From Aliiruegeria sabulilitoris (GTDB taxonomy: Bacteria > Pseudomonadota > Alphaproteobacteria > Rhodobacterales > Rhodobacteraceae), in the NCBI RefSeq assembly GCF_001558155.1, contig NZ_LOAS01000019.1:1-64000 (forward strand): DNA of 64,000 nucleotides, in the 5' to 3' direction. Below, piece after piece: positions 27,010-36,279 of the stretch; positions within the stretch are counted from its first letter, which is position 1, and every line of letters begins with the position of its first letter. Below the pieces are notes generated by a model that saw nothing but the letters and a program-made list of their open reading frames with translations, did no database searches and was not told where the DNA came from. Both the position numbers and the translations under genes were made by a program.

Positions 27010-27118
27010 GGCCCTTTCTTCTTCTTTCTACGAGTATCCCCACCGGAGGCATGAAATCTTCTGGCGGGACGTGAGTCTTCTTGCCTCCGGCGGGGATATT
27101 TCCGGTCAGAAGAAAAGA
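27010..27118. repeat. Inverted repeat between pyrC and pyrE
   Basis: Two divergent copies of the CCTCCGG-GGGATA-type module face away from each other. TATCCCCACCGGAGGCA (left) is complementary to TGCCTCCGGCGGGGATA (right) with one mismatch, separated by about 33 nt. A-rich or T-rich flanks (TTCTTCTTTC, AGAAGAAAAG) extend the symmetry. It could form a long hairpin in pyrC-pyrE mRNA. Confidence 0.7.
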
Positions 27119-28162
27119 CTAGTCCCTTTGCACCCGCCAGAGCACGGGTTTGCCCGGATCGAAGACCACGATGGGGCCGTCGCCGGTTTGCAGCGGGGAC
27201 GGGATATCCAGTGCAGCACCCTTTTCGAGCGTCATCGTCGTTTCGTTCGGGGGCATGCCGTAGAAGGCCGGGCCGTTCAGCGAGGCGAAGGCTTCGAGCT
27301 TGTCCAGGGCGCCCGCCTCGTCGAAGACCTGCGCCAAGCAGGGTATGGTGACCGGGGCGGAGTAGACACCGGCGCAACCGCAGGCGCTTTCCTTGTTGGC
27401 CTGCGTGTGCGGGGCCGAGTCCGTGCCGAGGAAAACATGTTCGAAGCCGGACGTGGCGAGTTCCACCAGCGCCTCGCGGTGGCTTTCGCGCTTGGCGACG
27501 GGCAGGCAGTAGTAATGGGGTTTGATACCGCCCACGAGGATGTGGTTGCGGTTGATCATCAGGTGGTGGGTCGTGATCGTGGCGCCCAGCGTGCCGTCGC
27601 TTGAGCGGACGTAGTCGCAGGCATCCGACGTGGTGACATGTTCCATGACCACGCGCAGGCCCGGCGTGCGGCGACGGATCGGGTCGAGCACTTCTTCGAT
27701 GAACACGGCTTCGCGGTCGAAGATGTCGATCTCGGCGCGGGTGACCTCGCCATGCACGCAGAGCGGCACGCCGGCTTCGGCCATGGCCTCGAAGACATTC
27801 TGAACCTTGTCCATATCGCGAACACCGGAAGCGGAATTCGTGGTGGCGCCGGCCGGGTAGAGCTTGACCGCCGAGATCAGGCCGGACGCGTGGGCGGCGA
27901 TCACGTCAGCCGGGTCGGTCGTTTCGGTCAGGTAGAGCGTCATCAGCGGCGTGAAATCCGCCCCTTCCGGCAACGCGGCAAGGATGCGGTCGCGATAGGC
28001 GGCCGCGTCGGCGGAGGTGACGACGGGCGGCACCAGGTTCGGCATGATGATCGCGCGGGCGAAATCGCGCGCGGTGTCGGGGAGGACAGCCTGCAGGACC
28101 GCGCCATCGCGCAGGTGCAGGTGCCAGTCGTCGGGGCGGCGGAGCGTCAGGGTCTGGGTCAT
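27119..28162 (-). CDS. pyrC: Dihydroorotase
   Basis: A 347-residue class II dihydroorotase, third step of pyrimidine synthesis. [10 protein letters not shown] holds the zinc HxH motif, [17 protein letters not shown] the carbamylated lysine. Further zinc ligands are in LCVHGEV and [11 protein letters not shown], and the last catalytic Asp is in FLGTDSAPH. The length equals that of the E. coli type. Divergent from ureD. Confidence 0.95.
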   Translation of the reverse strand: MTQTLTLRRPDDWHLHLRDGAVLQAVLPDTARDFARAIIMPNLVPPVVTSADAAAYRDRILAALPEGADFTPLMTLYLTETTDPADVIAAHASGLISAVKLYPAGATTNSASGVRDMDKVQNVFEAMAEAGVPLCVHGEVTRAEIDIFDREAVFIEEVLDPIRRRTPGLRVVMEHVTTSDACDYVRSSDGTLGATITTHHLMINRNHILVGGIKPHYYCLPVAKRESHREALVELATSGFEHVFLGTDSAPHTQANKESACGCAGVYSAPVTIPCLAQVFDEAGALDKLEAFASLNGPAFYGMPPNETTMTLEKGAALDIPSPLQTGDGPIVVFDPGKPVLWRVQRD

Positions 28163-28289
28163 GATACGGCAGGCTTAGCCCAGCGATCTGGCTGTTACCA
28201 GAGCGCGACGTGCTGCAATTGGACGGATTGCTTGCCTGAAATTCGAGCAGTGAGCGGAAAATTGAGCATTGGAGGGGCTGATTTGCGCC

Positions 28290-28306
28290 ATGCTGCATTG
28301 CAGCAT
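28290..28306. promoter_or_regulatory. CTGC-N3-GCAG dyad upstream of ureD (PhaR-type candidate)
   Basis: A perfect dyad ATGCTGC-att-GCAGCAT lies 43 bp before the ureD start. Its centre, CTGCATTGCAG (28293-28303), fits the CTGC-N3-GCAG pattern described for the PHA regulator PhaR in Paracoccus and relatives. Binding is untested and chance occurrence is possible. Confidence 0.4.
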
Positions 28307-28349
28307 TCGACGCTTCGCGCTAGGGTCCTGCGAGTTTGAAAGGCGTCCA

Positions 28350-29174
28350 ATGTTCGACCTAGAACCGGCAGATCGGAAACTTCAGCGTGCTCGCGGCCGT
28401 GCCCGGGCCGGCTTTGCGTTCCGTGGTGGTCGGACACGGCTGAAGGACCTGCATCAATCGGGCTGTGCGAAGGCGATGTTGCCGCAGGTGCCGGGCATGC
28501 CGGAGGTGGTGTTCCTGAACACCGCCGGTGGCCTGACCGGGGGCGACCAGCTGGAATTTCGCCTGGATCTTGCCGCTGGCGGGCAGGTGACGGGGACGAC
28601 CCAGACCGCCGAGCGGGCCTATGAATCCTCGGGCGGCGCGGCTTTGGTGCGCTGTCATCTCTCGGCCGGCGCGGGCGCATCGCTCGACTGGCTGCCGCAG
28701 GAGACGATCCTGTTCGACCGTTCGGCGGTGGACCGCCGGACACGGATCGAGCTTGAGGGGGATGCCCGCCTGCTGTTTTGCGAGACGCTGGTCTTTGGCC
28801 GGGCGGCCATGGGCGAGACGGTTGGGAAGCTGTGGTTGTCGGATCGCCGGGAGGTCTTGCGCGACGGGCGGCCGGTGCTGGTGGATAGCGTGCGGCTTGA
28901 TAGCGCGGGGCTTGCCATGGCCGGCAATCCGGCAATGTTGGGCGACGCACGTGCGGTTGCGCTTCTGGCGCTGGTGGCGCCGGGGGCTGAAGACGCGCTC
29001 GGGCCGGTTCGGGAGTTGCTCGACGAGCCGGGTGTTTCGGCCGAAGCCTCCGGTTGGGACGGGCGCTGCCTGGTGCGCCTGATGGCGCGCGATGCCTGGC
29101 CGCTGCGGCGACAGATGGTCAAGCTGTTGACACATATCAGGGGCACGGTTCCGCCGCGCGTCTGGCAAATCTGA
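28350..29174 (+). CDS. ureD: Urease accessory protein UreD
   Basis: The 274-residue scaffold that holds apo-urease during nickel insertion with UreF and UreG. Family traits: [57 protein letters not shown] and [11 protein letters not shown]. The start at 28350 is preferred (AAAGGCG upstream). It opens the urease cluster and ends 8 bp before ureA. Confidence 0.94.
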   Translation: MFDLEPADRKLQRARGRARAGFAFRGGRTRLKDLHQSGCAKAMLPQVPGMPEVVFLNTAGGLTGGDQLEFRLDLAAGGQVTGTTQTAERAYESSGGAALVRCHLSAGAGASLDWLPQETILFDRSAVDRRTRIELEGDARLLFCETLVFGRAAMGETVGKLWLSDRREVLRDGRPVLVDSVRLDSAGLAMAGNPAMLGDARAVALLALVAPGAEDALGPVRELLDEPGVSAEASGWDGRCLVRLMARDAWPLRRQMVKLLTHIRGTVPPRVWQI

Positions 29175-29182
29175 GGAATGAC

Positions 29183-29485
29183 ATGAACCTGACACCCCGT
29201 GAAAAGGACAAGCTTCTGGTCAGTCTCGCCGCTATGGTGGCGCGTGGACGGCTGGAGCGCGGCGTGAAACTCAATCACCCCGAGGCGATCGCGCTGATCA
29301 CGGATTTCGTGGTCGAAGGCGCGCGGGACGGACGCCCGGTGTCCGAGTTGATGGAAGCGGGCGCCCATGTCGTGACGGCGGCGCAATGCATGGACGGGAT
29401 CGCCGACATGATCCACGAGGTGCAGGTCGAGGCGACGTTCCCGGACGGCACGAAGCTCGTGACCGTGCATCACCCGATCCGCTGA
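29183..29485 (+). CDS. ureA: Urease subunit gamma
   Basis: The 100-residue smallest structural subunit of urease, complete from [20 protein letters not shown] to VTVHHPIR. The [13 protein letters not shown] and [18 protein letters not shown] segments are diagnostic. GAGGAATGAC precedes the ATG. It lies between ureD and a membrane protein gene that separates it from ureB. Confidence 0.96.
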   Translation: MNLTPREKDKLLVSLAAMVARGRLERGVKLNHPEAIALITDFVVEGARDGRPVSELMEAGAHVVTAAQCMDGIADMIHEVQVEATFPDGTKLVTVHHPIR

Positions 29486-29492
29486 GGCCGCG

Positions 29493-29927
29493 ATGATTGC
29501 CAGTTTCGTCTTCTCCCTGTTGGCCGGGTTCCTGACATTGCATGTCCAGGGGCCACTGGCGGCGTGGCTGGAGAAAACCGACCTTTTCGATCTGCGGCTT
29601 GATGCGATGGAACTTCGTATTCTCAGTTTCGGACTCATGCTTCTGCTGGCGGCGATTGCAACGGCGCTCGTGGGGGCGGACAGTTCCGCCTATCTCGCGG
29701 TGTCGGGCGGCCTGCTCGGCTATTTCGCGGGCGACCTCTATGCCTATATGCGCGACCCCGATGGCGCGCAGGGCGAGGAGACCGACGATTGGGACGGGGA
29801 TGTCGTAGAGACGGGCCCCCGCCGCCGCCTGGCCGACCACCTGGAGGCGGAAAACGAGGAAACCCTGCGCGCGGTACAGGCCGCGATCCAGGACGAGACA
29901 CGCCCCGAAGAGGAGAAAGACCGATGA
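29493..29927 (+). CDS. Predicted membrane protein within the urease operon
   Basis: 144 residues with an N-terminal hydrophobic helix ([20 protein letters not shown]) and one or two central helices ([36 protein letters not shown]). A charged, acidic C-terminus follows (EEKDR end). It starts 7 bp after ureA and overlaps the ureB ATG by 4 bp, so it is translationally embedded in the operon. It is not a nickel transporter of known type (no His/Cys-rich motif) and no family is recognised. Confidence 0.75.
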   Translation: MIASFVFSLLAGFLTLHVQGPLAAWLEKTDLFDLRLDAMELRILSFGLMLLLAAIATALVGADSSAYLAVSGGLLGYFAGDLYAYMRDPDGAQGEETDDWDGDVVETGPRRRLADHLEAENEETLRAVQAAIQDETRPEEEKDR

Positions 29928-30229
29928 TCCCTGGCGAAATCATGACCGCCCCCGGCGACATCACCCTGAACGAGGGCCGCGATGTGACCGTTCTCATGGT
30001 GGCCAATACCGGCGACCGGCCGGTGCAGGTGGGCAGCCATTACCATTTTGCCGAGACCAACTCGGCGCTGGAATTCGACCGCGCGGCTGCAAAAGGCCAG
30101 CGGCTCGACATCGCCGCGGGCACCGCGGTGCGTTTCGAACCCGGCCAGAGTCGGGAAGTATCCCTCGTGCCGCTCTCGGGCGCGCGCAGGGTGTTCGGTT
30201 TCAATCAGGCCGTGATGGGAGAGCTGTAA
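29924..30229 (+). CDS. ureB: Urease subunit beta
   Basis: The 101-residue beta structural subunit: [20 protein letters not shown], then [35 protein letters not shown] and a [11 protein letters not shown] ending. It is complete and normal in length. Its ATG overlaps the preceding stop (ATGA). The next urease gene, ureC, is 1.36 kb further on. Confidence 0.96.
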   Translation: MIPGEIMTAPGDITLNEGRDVTVLMVANTGDRPVQVGSHYHFAETNSALEFDRAAAKGQRLDIAAGTAVRFEPGQSREVSLVPLSGARRVFGFNQAVMGEL

Positions 30230-30286
30230 AAGCGCGCGGCCGCCCGTCCTGTCTTATGGACGAACAGGAATTCAAGGAGTTTAGAG

Positions 30287-30928
30287 ATGTTCCAATACAT
30301 GATGCCCGTCGACTACATGCGAACGAGCATGGCCATGTGGAGCCGTACGGCCGAGCTTCAGCTTGAGGTGGTGCGGATGTCCATGGGGCTTGCCGATAGC
30401 TGGACCGGTGGCCTGATGAAGCCCGACCCGGCGGTGATGAAGTATTTTACGCCGACGGGCATGTCGAGCAAGAAGCAGAAAGAAGCGAAGCCTGTCGCCG
30501 AGAAGGCTACGCCCTCGCCGGAAGCCAAGACGGCTCCGGAAGCGAAAGCCGCGGCACCCGAGCTGGTCGAGGCCTCTGCGAAGGTCGTGCCGCTGGAAAC
30601 GCCCAAGGCCGAAGTGGCGCCCGCCGTATCCGAGCCCGTCGTCGCCAAGCCTGTCGCCACCAAGCCGGCGGAGGCCAAGCCGGCGACCGCGCGCCGCCGT
30701 GCGCCGTCCAAGCCAAAGACGCCCGAGGGAGTGACCGTGGCCGTTGCGCCGGTCGAGACCGCCAAGCCGGCCGCCAAGCCGCGTCGTCGTGCTGCCCCCA
30801 AGGCAAAGCCTGTCGCGGCTGCTACGCCCGTGGCCGAAACCGCCGCAGCCAAGCCCGCCCCGCGCCGCCGTGCACCGGCGAAAAAGGCAAGCTCGACGCC
30901 CGCAGCGCCAAAAACGGACGGCGCGTGA
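30287..30928 (+). CDS. Ala/Lys/Pro-rich protein with histone H1-like tail
   Basis: 213 residues in two parts. Residues 1-60 are amphipathic and methionine-rich (MFQYMMPVDYMRTSMAMWSR, AELQLEVVRMSMGLADSW). Residues 65-213 are low-complexity A/K/P/E/V with three basic clusters (TARRRAPSKPK, AKPRRRAAPKAK, APRRRAPAKKA) like AT-hook or histone H1 tails. AAGGAG precedes the ATG. It sits between ureB and ureC on the same strand. The N-terminal part vaguely recalls phasin-type proteins, and the tail suggests nucleic acid or polyanion binding. Neither is proven, and no link to urease chemistry is evident. Confidence 0.75.
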   Translation: MFQYMMPVDYMRTSMAMWSRTAELQLEVVRMSMGLADSWTGGLMKPDPAVMKYFTPTGMSSKKQKEAKPVAEKATPSPEAKTAPEAKAAAPELVEASAKVVPLETPKAEVAPAVSEPVVAKPVATKPAEAKPATARRRAPSKPKTPEGVTVAVAPVETAKPAAKPRRRAAPKAKPVAAATPVAETAAAKPAPRRRAPAKKASSTPAAPKTDGA

Positions 30929-31584
30929 TAGCGCATTACATGAATTCGGCCCTTGCGCTTTGCGGCGCAAGGACTACGTTACTGCTTAGTCAGAAATTGC
31001 CGGACAAGGGCCCCAATGCCTCTGCTCAACCTGATCGACCGCCTTCTTGGACTGCTAGCTCCTGTGCCGCAGCCTATTCCGATCCCCGTGCGGGATCCCA
31101 AGGGTCCGCGTCGCTGAGCGAAATAACGGGGCGCGCATGACGCGACCTGTCCTCGCCACTTCCCGTGAAACAGCCTGCCGCCTCTCTTCTGGGAGGCATT
31201 CTTCGTGCGCATCCGGTCCGAATCGCGCGGGTACGGGGCGAGGCGATTCGATCTTGTCTCTTGCCAAAGGTGGGCAATGACTGGGCGCCTTTTGCCTAGC
31301 AATTGTGCAGATGGCGATTCCGCGGTCTTTGATCTGCGCATGAACGTCCCTGCCTTCCCCTCTGGATTTGACGTAAATAGCCTGCCGGTAGAGGAATGTG
31401 GCACGGCTTTTTTCACCGGCTGCGCATTGTTCCCGGGCAGAGAGATTTTGCCTGGATACCGCGGGGACAAGCGGTTCGATGCAATGAAAGGCGCGGGCCG
31501 GACGCGCCCGCTGCGTAGTTCGGACCGCTGCCCGACAAATGACTGAAGCCACCCCTGCGGTGGTCCCGACAGGAGAGTTGATAT
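30929..31584. other. Long non-coding stretch inside the urease cluster
   Basis: 656 bp between the A/K/P-rich gene and ureC. Only one short candidate gene (31016-31117) is supported. Open frames of 70-165 codons on both strands from 31055 onwards lack ribosome sites and have scrambled composition. The region may hold a separate ureC promoter or remnants of a lost gene. Confidence 0.5.
31016..31117 (+). CDS. Possible 33-residue proline-rich peptide
   Basis: ATG at 31016 with AAGGG 5 nt upstream encodes MPLLNLIDRLLGLLAPVPQP, then a Pro/Ile/Val run and a basic end (KGPRR). A leucine-rich amphipathic helix followed by a PxP tail is protein-like for so short a frame. No function is known; evidence is composition and ribosome site only. 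Confidence 0.38.
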   Translation: MPLLNLIDRLLGLLAPVPQPIPIPVRDPKGPRR

Positions 31585-33294
31585 ATGCCCGCCACGATTT
31601 CCCGCGCTGCCTATGCCGCGATGTTCGGCCCCACGACAGGAGACCGCGTCCGGCTGGCCGATACCGATCTTGTCATAGAGGTTGAGAAAGACCTCACAAG
31701 TTACGGAGAAGAAGTGAAATTCGGCGGCGGAAAAGTGATCCGCGACGGCATGGGCCAGAGCCAGGCGACCCGCGCGGAGGGTGCCGTGGACACGGTGATC
31801 ACCAACGCGCTGATCCTGGACGTGACCGGCATCTACAAGGCGGATGTGGGGCTCAAGGACGGGCGCATTGCCAAGATCGGCAAGGCGGGCAACCCCGACA
31901 CCCAGCCCGGTGTGGACATCATCGTCGGCCCCGGAACGGAGGCGATCGCGGGCGAAGGCAAGATCCTGACCGCGGGCGGTTTCGACAGCCATATCCACTT
32001 CATCTGTCCGCAGCAGATCGACGACGCGCTGCATTCCGGCGTGACCACCATGCTGGGCGGCGGTACCGGCCCGGCGCACGGGACGCTGGCCACGACCTGC
32101 ACGCCGGGGCCTTGGCATATCGGGCGGATGCTGCAATCGCTTGACGCTTTCCCGATGAATTTCGGCCTTTCCGGCAAAGGCAATGCCAGCCAGCCCGCAG
32201 CGCTGGTGGAAATGGTCTCGTCAGGCGCCTGTGCGCTGAAACTGCATGAAGACTGGGGTACGACGCCTGGCGCCATCGATTGCTGCCTGAGCGTGGCCGA
32301 CGACATGGACGTTCAGGTGATGATCCACACGGATACGCTGAACGAGTCGGGCTTCGTGGAAAACACGGTCAAGGCGATGAAGGGCCGGACGATCCATGCC
32401 TTCCACACCGAAGGGGCGGGCGGCGGGCACGCGCCGGATATCATCAAGGTCTGTGGCGAAGCCCATGTTATTCCCTCCTCGACCAACCCGACACGGCCCT
32501 ACACGGTGAACACGCTGGAGGAGCATCTCGACATGCTCATGGTCTGTCACCATCTCGACAAGGCGATCCCCGAGGATGTCGCCTTTGCCGAGAGCCGGAT
32601 CCGCAAGGAGACGATCGCCGCCGAGGATATCCTGCACGACATGGGGGCCTTCTCGATCATCGCGTCGGACAGCCAGGCGATGGGCCGGGTGGGCGAGGTG
32701 ATCATCCGCACCTGGCAGACGGCGCACAAGATGAAGGTGCAGCGCGGGCGGCTGGCCGAGGAAGCCGGCAACAACGACAACGTGCGCGTGAAGCGCTACG
32801 TGGCGAAATACACCATCAATCCGGCGATTACGCATGGCATGTCGGCCCATATCGGTTCCATTGAAGAGGGCAAACGGGCCGATCTCGTGCTCTGGTCACA
32901 GGCCTTCTTTGGCGTGAAGCCGGAGATGGTACTGCTCGGCGGCACGATTGTCGTGGCGCAGATGGGCGATCCCAATGCTTCCATCCCGACGCCGCAGCCG
33001 GTCTACACCCGCCCGATGTTCGGTGCCTTTGGCCGTTCGGTCGAGCGCTCCGCCGTCACTTTCGTGTCCGAAGCGGCCAAGGCGGGCGGGATAGAGAATA
33101 CACTAGGGCTCGCCAAGGACACGCTGGCGGTCGAGAACACCCGCAATATCGGCAAGGCCGACATGGTGATGAACGACGCGATGCCCGTGATCGAGGTCAA
33201 CCCGGAGACCTACGAGGTGCGGGCCAATGGCGAGTTGCTGACCTGCGAGCCGGCCAGCGAATTGCCGATGGCGCAGCGTTACTTCCTGTTCTGA
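31585..33294 (+). CDS. ureC: Urease subunit alpha (catalytic)
   Basis: The 569-residue nickel-containing subunit hydrolysing urea to ammonia and carbamate. [11 protein letters not shown] supplies the first Ni histidines and [16 protein letters not shown] the carbamylated lysine. [11 protein letters not shown] and the [12 protein letters not shown] histidines follow, and MVCHHLD holds the active-site flap with Cys-His. Complete at both ends ([27 protein letters not shown]). GACAGGAG precedes the ATG. Partners: UreA, UreB, and UreD/E/F/G for nickel loading. Confidence 0.97.
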   Translation: MPATISRAAYAAMFGPTTGDRVRLADTDLVIEVEKDLTSYGEEVKFGGGKVIRDGMGQSQATRAEGAVDTVITNALILDVTGIYKADVGLKDGRIAKIGKAGNPDTQPGVDIIVGPGTEAIAGEGKILTAGGFDSHIHFICPQQIDDALHSGVTTMLGGGTGPAHGTLATTCTPGPWHIGRMLQSLDAFPMNFGLSGKGNASQPAALVEMVSSGACALKLHEDWGTTPGAIDCCLSVADDMDVQVMIHTDTLNESGFVENTVKAMKGRTIHAFHTEGAGGGHAPDIIKVCGEAHVIPSSTNPTRPYTVNTLEEHLDMLMVCHHLDKAIPEDVAFAESRIRKETIAAEDILHDMGAFSIIASDSQAMGRVGEVIIRTWQTAHKMKVQRGRLAEEAGNNDNVRVKRYVAKYTINPAITHGMSAHIGSIEEGKRADLVLWSQAFFGVKPEMVLLGGTIVVAQMGDPNASIPTPQPVYTRPMFGAFGRSVERSAVTFVSEAAKAGGIENTLGLAKDTLAVENTRNIGKADMVMNDAMPVIEVNPETYEVRANGELLTCEPASELPMAQRYFLF

Positions 33295-33314
33295 GCGGCG
33301 CGAAGGGGGGGAGT

Positions 33315-33392
33315 TCCCGCCCGTCGGTGGCGCATCAAGGATGCGCGCCTTCCGTTGGGCGTGGCGCGCGCTGCGCGCGCGGTTTCGGGACG
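33315..33392. repeat. Dual-hairpin intergenic repeat, copy 2
   Basis: A close relative of 5287-5372. Hairpin GCGCATC-aag-GATGCGC is at 33330-33346, and a GC-only hairpin with loop TGC lies at about 33365-33381. GGGCGTGGC sits between them. It follows the ureC stop. Confidence 0.65.
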
Positions 33393-33444
33393 AGTCCGTA
33401 TGGCAAAAGCTCTGGTGTTCTTGCCGTGATCGGATTAAGAAATG

Positions 33445-33455
33445 CTGCAATGCAG
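33445..33455. promoter_or_regulatory. CTGC-N3-GCAG dyad upstream of the DUF1127 gene
   Basis: CTGCAATGCAG lies 29 bp before the DUF1127 start within AAATGCTGCAATGCAGAAAT. It has the same core as the site before ureD and fits the PhaR pattern. Its close position to the gene start would allow repression. Confidence 0.4.
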
Positions 33456-33483
33456 AAATTTCGCCGCTAGAGGAGTGCCGAAC

Positions 33484-33750
33484 ATGGTGGAGAAAGCAAA
33501 CGCCCGCAAATCGATCCCCGTGTACCAAGTGCTTCTCGCGCCGCTGCGCGGCCTGTGGGAGATGATGGTTGCGGCGCGCCGGCACGAGGCACGCCTGCAC
33601 GCTATCGGGGCCTTGTCGCGCCTGTCCGACGAGGAGCTTGCCGCGCGCGGCATGACCCGTGCCGACATTCTGCCCCATGTCTATCGCGACCATTTCAAGT
33701 GGAGCGTAGAGGGGCGCGACAGCACGCAGCGAGAAATCCCGGCCGGCTGA
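33484..33750 (+). CDS. DUF1127 family small basic protein
   Basis: 88 residues. The C-terminal half has the DUF1127 pattern: LHAIGALSRLSDEELAARGMTRADILPHVYRD. Short DUF1127 proteins of Rhodobacter are stress-related and some bind RNA. The N-terminal helix is amphipathic and basic (YQVLLAPLRGLWEMMVAARR). GAGGAG precedes the ATG. It is independent of urease in function as far as known, but lies between ureC and ureE. Confidence 0.8.
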   Translation: MVEKANARKSIPVYQVLLAPLRGLWEMMVAARRHEARLHAIGALSRLSDEELAARGMTRADILPHVYRDHFKWSVEGRDSTQREIPAG

Positions 33751-33820
33751 ACTCGCATCCCGGAACGCGGCGTGATAGCGTCGCGGGACGGGGCCGGTTT
33801 ACGGCCCGATGGGGCTTTGG

Positions 33821-34435
33821 ATGCGGTCACTGGCGATTATCGGATGTGTTGCGCTTGCCGGCGCGGCGTCGGCCTCGGCGCAATGTCCGACACGGGCGGA
33901 TCTCGAAGGCGGCGCGACGGTCTATGTCGCCTATCCGGACGAGGGAACGGTGGAATTGCGCTGGCTCGGCGCCGGCATGGTGCAGGAGACGACGCGCTAT
34001 CCCGATGGCGAAGGCGAGTTCCGCATGATTTCCATGGGCGGTGTCTTCATCATCGACGAGGTGGACCTGGACGGCGACAGCGAAATCGAGGACAGCCGGA
34101 TCACTAGCCGCTTCCCTCCGGGACTCTACGACCGGCTTCCGGTTCAGCCTGGGACCGAGATGTCGCTCACGGCCGTGAATACCTTTGCCGACGACACCGC
34201 GCCGGAAGAAGAGCATATCGAGCTGCGCGCGGGCGGAATCGATACTATCGACATTGCCGGTTGCCGCTATTCGGGTTTTCCGATGCTGATCACCTATAGC
34301 TGGGACGAAGAATACTTCACCTCGATGATGATCCACCTGCCGGATCTGGGCCTTTCGGTCGAGGTCGCGCGGATGGACCCGGATTCCGGTGCGATCCCCT
34401 TTGCCCCGCAGGCCTTCAGCCTCGAGCGCCCCTGA
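33821..34435 (+). CDS. Periplasmic protein of unknown function
   Basis: 204 residues (208 if the ATG at 33809 is used). A Sec signal peptide (MRSLAIIGCVALAGAASASA) is followed by a mature beta-rich protein with two cysteines (CPTRADLEGG; IAGCRYSG) that may form a disulfide. It is acidic and has no recognised domain. It lies between DUF1127 and ureE on the urease strand, perhaps in the same transcript. No nickel-binding motif is apparent. Confidence 0.7.
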   Translation: MRSLAIIGCVALAGAASASAQCPTRADLEGGATVYVAYPDEGTVELRWLGAGMVQETTRYPDGEGEFRMISMGGVFIIDEVDLDGDSEIEDSRITSRFPPGLYDRLPVQPGTEMSLTAVNTFADDTAPEEEHIELRAGGIDTIDIAGCRYSGFPMLITYSWDEEYFTSMMIHLPDLGLSVEVARMDPDSGAIPFAPQAFSLERP

Positions 34436-34502
34436 TCGGGCCTTCACATGCTGCAAGGCGGCGGCTAGACATGACCGGTCATGCACAAGGCAGGAGTGGG
34501 CG

Positions 34503-34982
34503 ATGAGCAAGCCGGAACGCGCGTTTGAAATCCGCCGCGGCGCAGGGAGGCAGGCGACCGATCACGTCCGGCTGGACTACGAAGCGCGCTTTTTGCGGCG
34601 CAAGCGGCTGGAGACGGCGACGGGGCGGGTGGTGCTGGTCGATCTGCCCGAGACGGTGTCGTTCGAAGATGGAGATGCGCTTGTTCTGGAGGGCGGCGGG
34701 CTTGTCGGTGTATTCGCCGAAGACGAGCCGCTACTGGCCATTTCCGGGCCCGATCTCGCCCGCCTGGCCTGGCATATCGGCAATCGACACACGCCCTGCC
34801 GGATCGAGGAAGACCGCCTTCTGATCCGTGACGATCATGTCCTGGCGGCGATGCTGAAGGGGTTGGGCGCCCAGGTGAGGCATGTCACCGAGCCCTTCTC
34901 GCCCGAGGGCGGCGCCTATGGGCACGGCCGCACGCTTGGCCATTCGCATGGGGATGACGGGCACCACCACCATGAGCACTGA
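34503..34982 (+). CDS. ureE: Urease accessory protein UreE (nickel metallochaperone)
   Basis: 159 residues. An N-terminal peptide-binding domain (LDYEARFLRRKRLETATG; VLVDLPETVSFEDGDAL) is followed by the metal domain with conserved HIGNRHTPC and VRHVTEPFSPEGGAYGHGR. The C-terminus is His-rich (GHSHGDDGHHHHEH), the usual extra nickel store. AGGAG precedes the ATG. ureF begins inside its last codons (11 bp overlap). Confidence 0.95.
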   Translation: MSKPERAFEIRRGAGRQATDHVRLDYEARFLRRKRLETATGRVVLVDLPETVSFEDGDALVLEGGGLVGVFAEDEPLLAISGPDLARLAWHIGNRHTPCRIEEDRLLIRDDHVLAAMLKGLGAQVRHVTEPFSPEGGAYGHGRTLGHSHGDDGHHHHEH

Positions 34983-35610
34983 GGCAATCCTTGAGCTGAT
35001 GCAATGGCTGTCCCCCGCCTTTCCGCTGGGGGCGTTTGCCTATTCGCACGGGCTCGAGGCGGCGATCGATGCCGGGCAGGTATCCGATGCCCAGACGCTG
35101 GAAGCCTGGCTGGGATCGGTTCTTCAGCACGGCGCCGGGCGCAGCGACGCGATCCTGCTGTGCCATGCAATGCGGGGCGCGCCGCCGGCCAGCGACCTCG
35201 CGGCGCTGGTAGAGGCGCTGTCCGCCTCGCGCGAACGCTGGATGGAGACGCGCGAGCAGGGCGCGGCCTTCGTGCGCACGGTGAATGCGCTCAAGGGGAC
35301 GGATCAACCTGCACAGCCGCTGCCGGTGGCTGTCGGCGTGGCCGCGGCCGATCTGGGGCTTGAGCCCGCGCAGGTGGCCGCACTCTATCTGCATGCCTTC
35401 ATGTCCAACCTGGTCTCGGTCGGGATCCGCTTTGTCCCGCTTGGCCAGACAGACGGGCAGGGCGTGTTGGCGCGGCTGAAGCCTGCGATCGTGGAACTGG
35501 CCGAGGTTGCTGCCAAGGCGTCCCTGGACGAGATCGGGGGCGCTGCTTTCGGCGCGGATTTGGCGGCGATGCGCCATGAGGAAATGGAGGTCCGGCTCTT
35601 CAAGAGCTGA
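34972..35610 (+). CDS. ureF: Urease accessory protein UreF
   Basis: The 212-residue helical protein binding UreD and acting on UreG GTPase. Family motifs: LMQWLSPAFPLGAFAYSHGLE at the N-terminus, ASRERWMETREQGAAF, and the mid-protein AALYLHAFMSNLVSVGIRFVPLGQTDGQ. The start at 34972 overlaps ureE; other upstream starts in the frame are not conserved. It ends 33 bp before ureG. Confidence 0.95.
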   Translation: MSTEAILELMQWLSPAFPLGAFAYSHGLEAAIDAGQVSDAQTLEAWLGSVLQHGAGRSDAILLCHAMRGAPPASDLAALVEALSASRERWMETREQGAAFVRTVNALKGTDQPAQPLPVAVGVAAADLGLEPAQVAALYLHAFMSNLVSVGIRFVPLGQTDGQGVLARLKPAIVELAEVAAKASLDEIGGAAFGADLAAMRHEEMEVRLFKS

Positions 35611-35643
35611 CCTTGGAAGACAAAGATCAGGACGGAGAACCAC

Positions 35644-36255
35644 ATGCCCAGCCCCAACGGACCTCTTCGCGTCGGCATTGGCGGGCCGGTCGGCGCCGGC
35701 AAGACGACCCTGACCGAGCAACTCTGCCGCGCGCTGGCGGGGGAACTGTCGATGGCCGTGGTGACCAACGATATCTACACCCGCGAGGACGCCGATTACC
35801 TGATGCGGGCGCAGGTGTTGCCCTCCGAACGGGTGCGCGGGGTCGAGACCGGCGGTTGCCCGCATACGGCGATCCGGGAGGATGCCTCGATCAACCTGGC
35901 CGCCATCGACGCGCTGGTGAAGGATTTCCCCGATCTCGATCTCGTGCTGATCGAATCCGGCGGAGACAACCTCGCCGCGACCTTCAGCCCGGAACTGGCC
36001 GACGTGACGCTCTACGTGATCGACACCGCCGCCGGGCAGGATATTCCGCGCAAGAAAGGGCCGGGGCTGACGCGCTCGGACCTGTTGATCGTCAACAAGA
36101 CCGACCTTGCCCCGCATGTCGGCGTGGACCGGGCTCAGTTGGAGGCCGACACGCGGGCTGCGCGCAACGGGCGTCCCTACGTGATGGCCGCGCTGCGCAC
36201 TGGGCAGGGTGTCGCGGAGATTGCATCTTTCATCCGCGAGCAGGGCGGGTTCTGA
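35644..36255 (+). CDS. ureG: Urease accessory GTPase UreG
   Basis: A 203-residue SIMIBI-class GTPase that delivers nickel to urease. P-loop [15 protein letters not shown], the conserved Cys-His metal site [16 protein letters not shown], the [17 protein letters not shown] switch and the base-recognition [10 protein letters not shown] are all present. It is the last gene of the urease cluster, converging on the next minus-strand gene. Confidence 0.97.
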   Translation: MPSPNGPLRVGIGGPVGAGKTTLTEQLCRALAGELSMAVVTNDIYTREDADYLMRAQVLPSERVRGVETGGCPHTAIREDASINLAAIDALVKDFPDLDLVLIESGGDNLAATFSPELADVTLYVIDTAAGQDIPRKKGPGLTRSDLLIVNKTDLAPHVGVDRAQLEADTRAARNGRPYVMAALRTGQGVAEIASFIREQGGF

Positions 36256-36279
36256 GCGGCGAGCCCATCGGGGTGTTCG

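Noticed and set aside
31055-31552. Open frames on both strands before ureC (up to 165 codons)
   Set aside because: Arg/Pro-rich scrambled sequence without ribosome sites; not protein-like.
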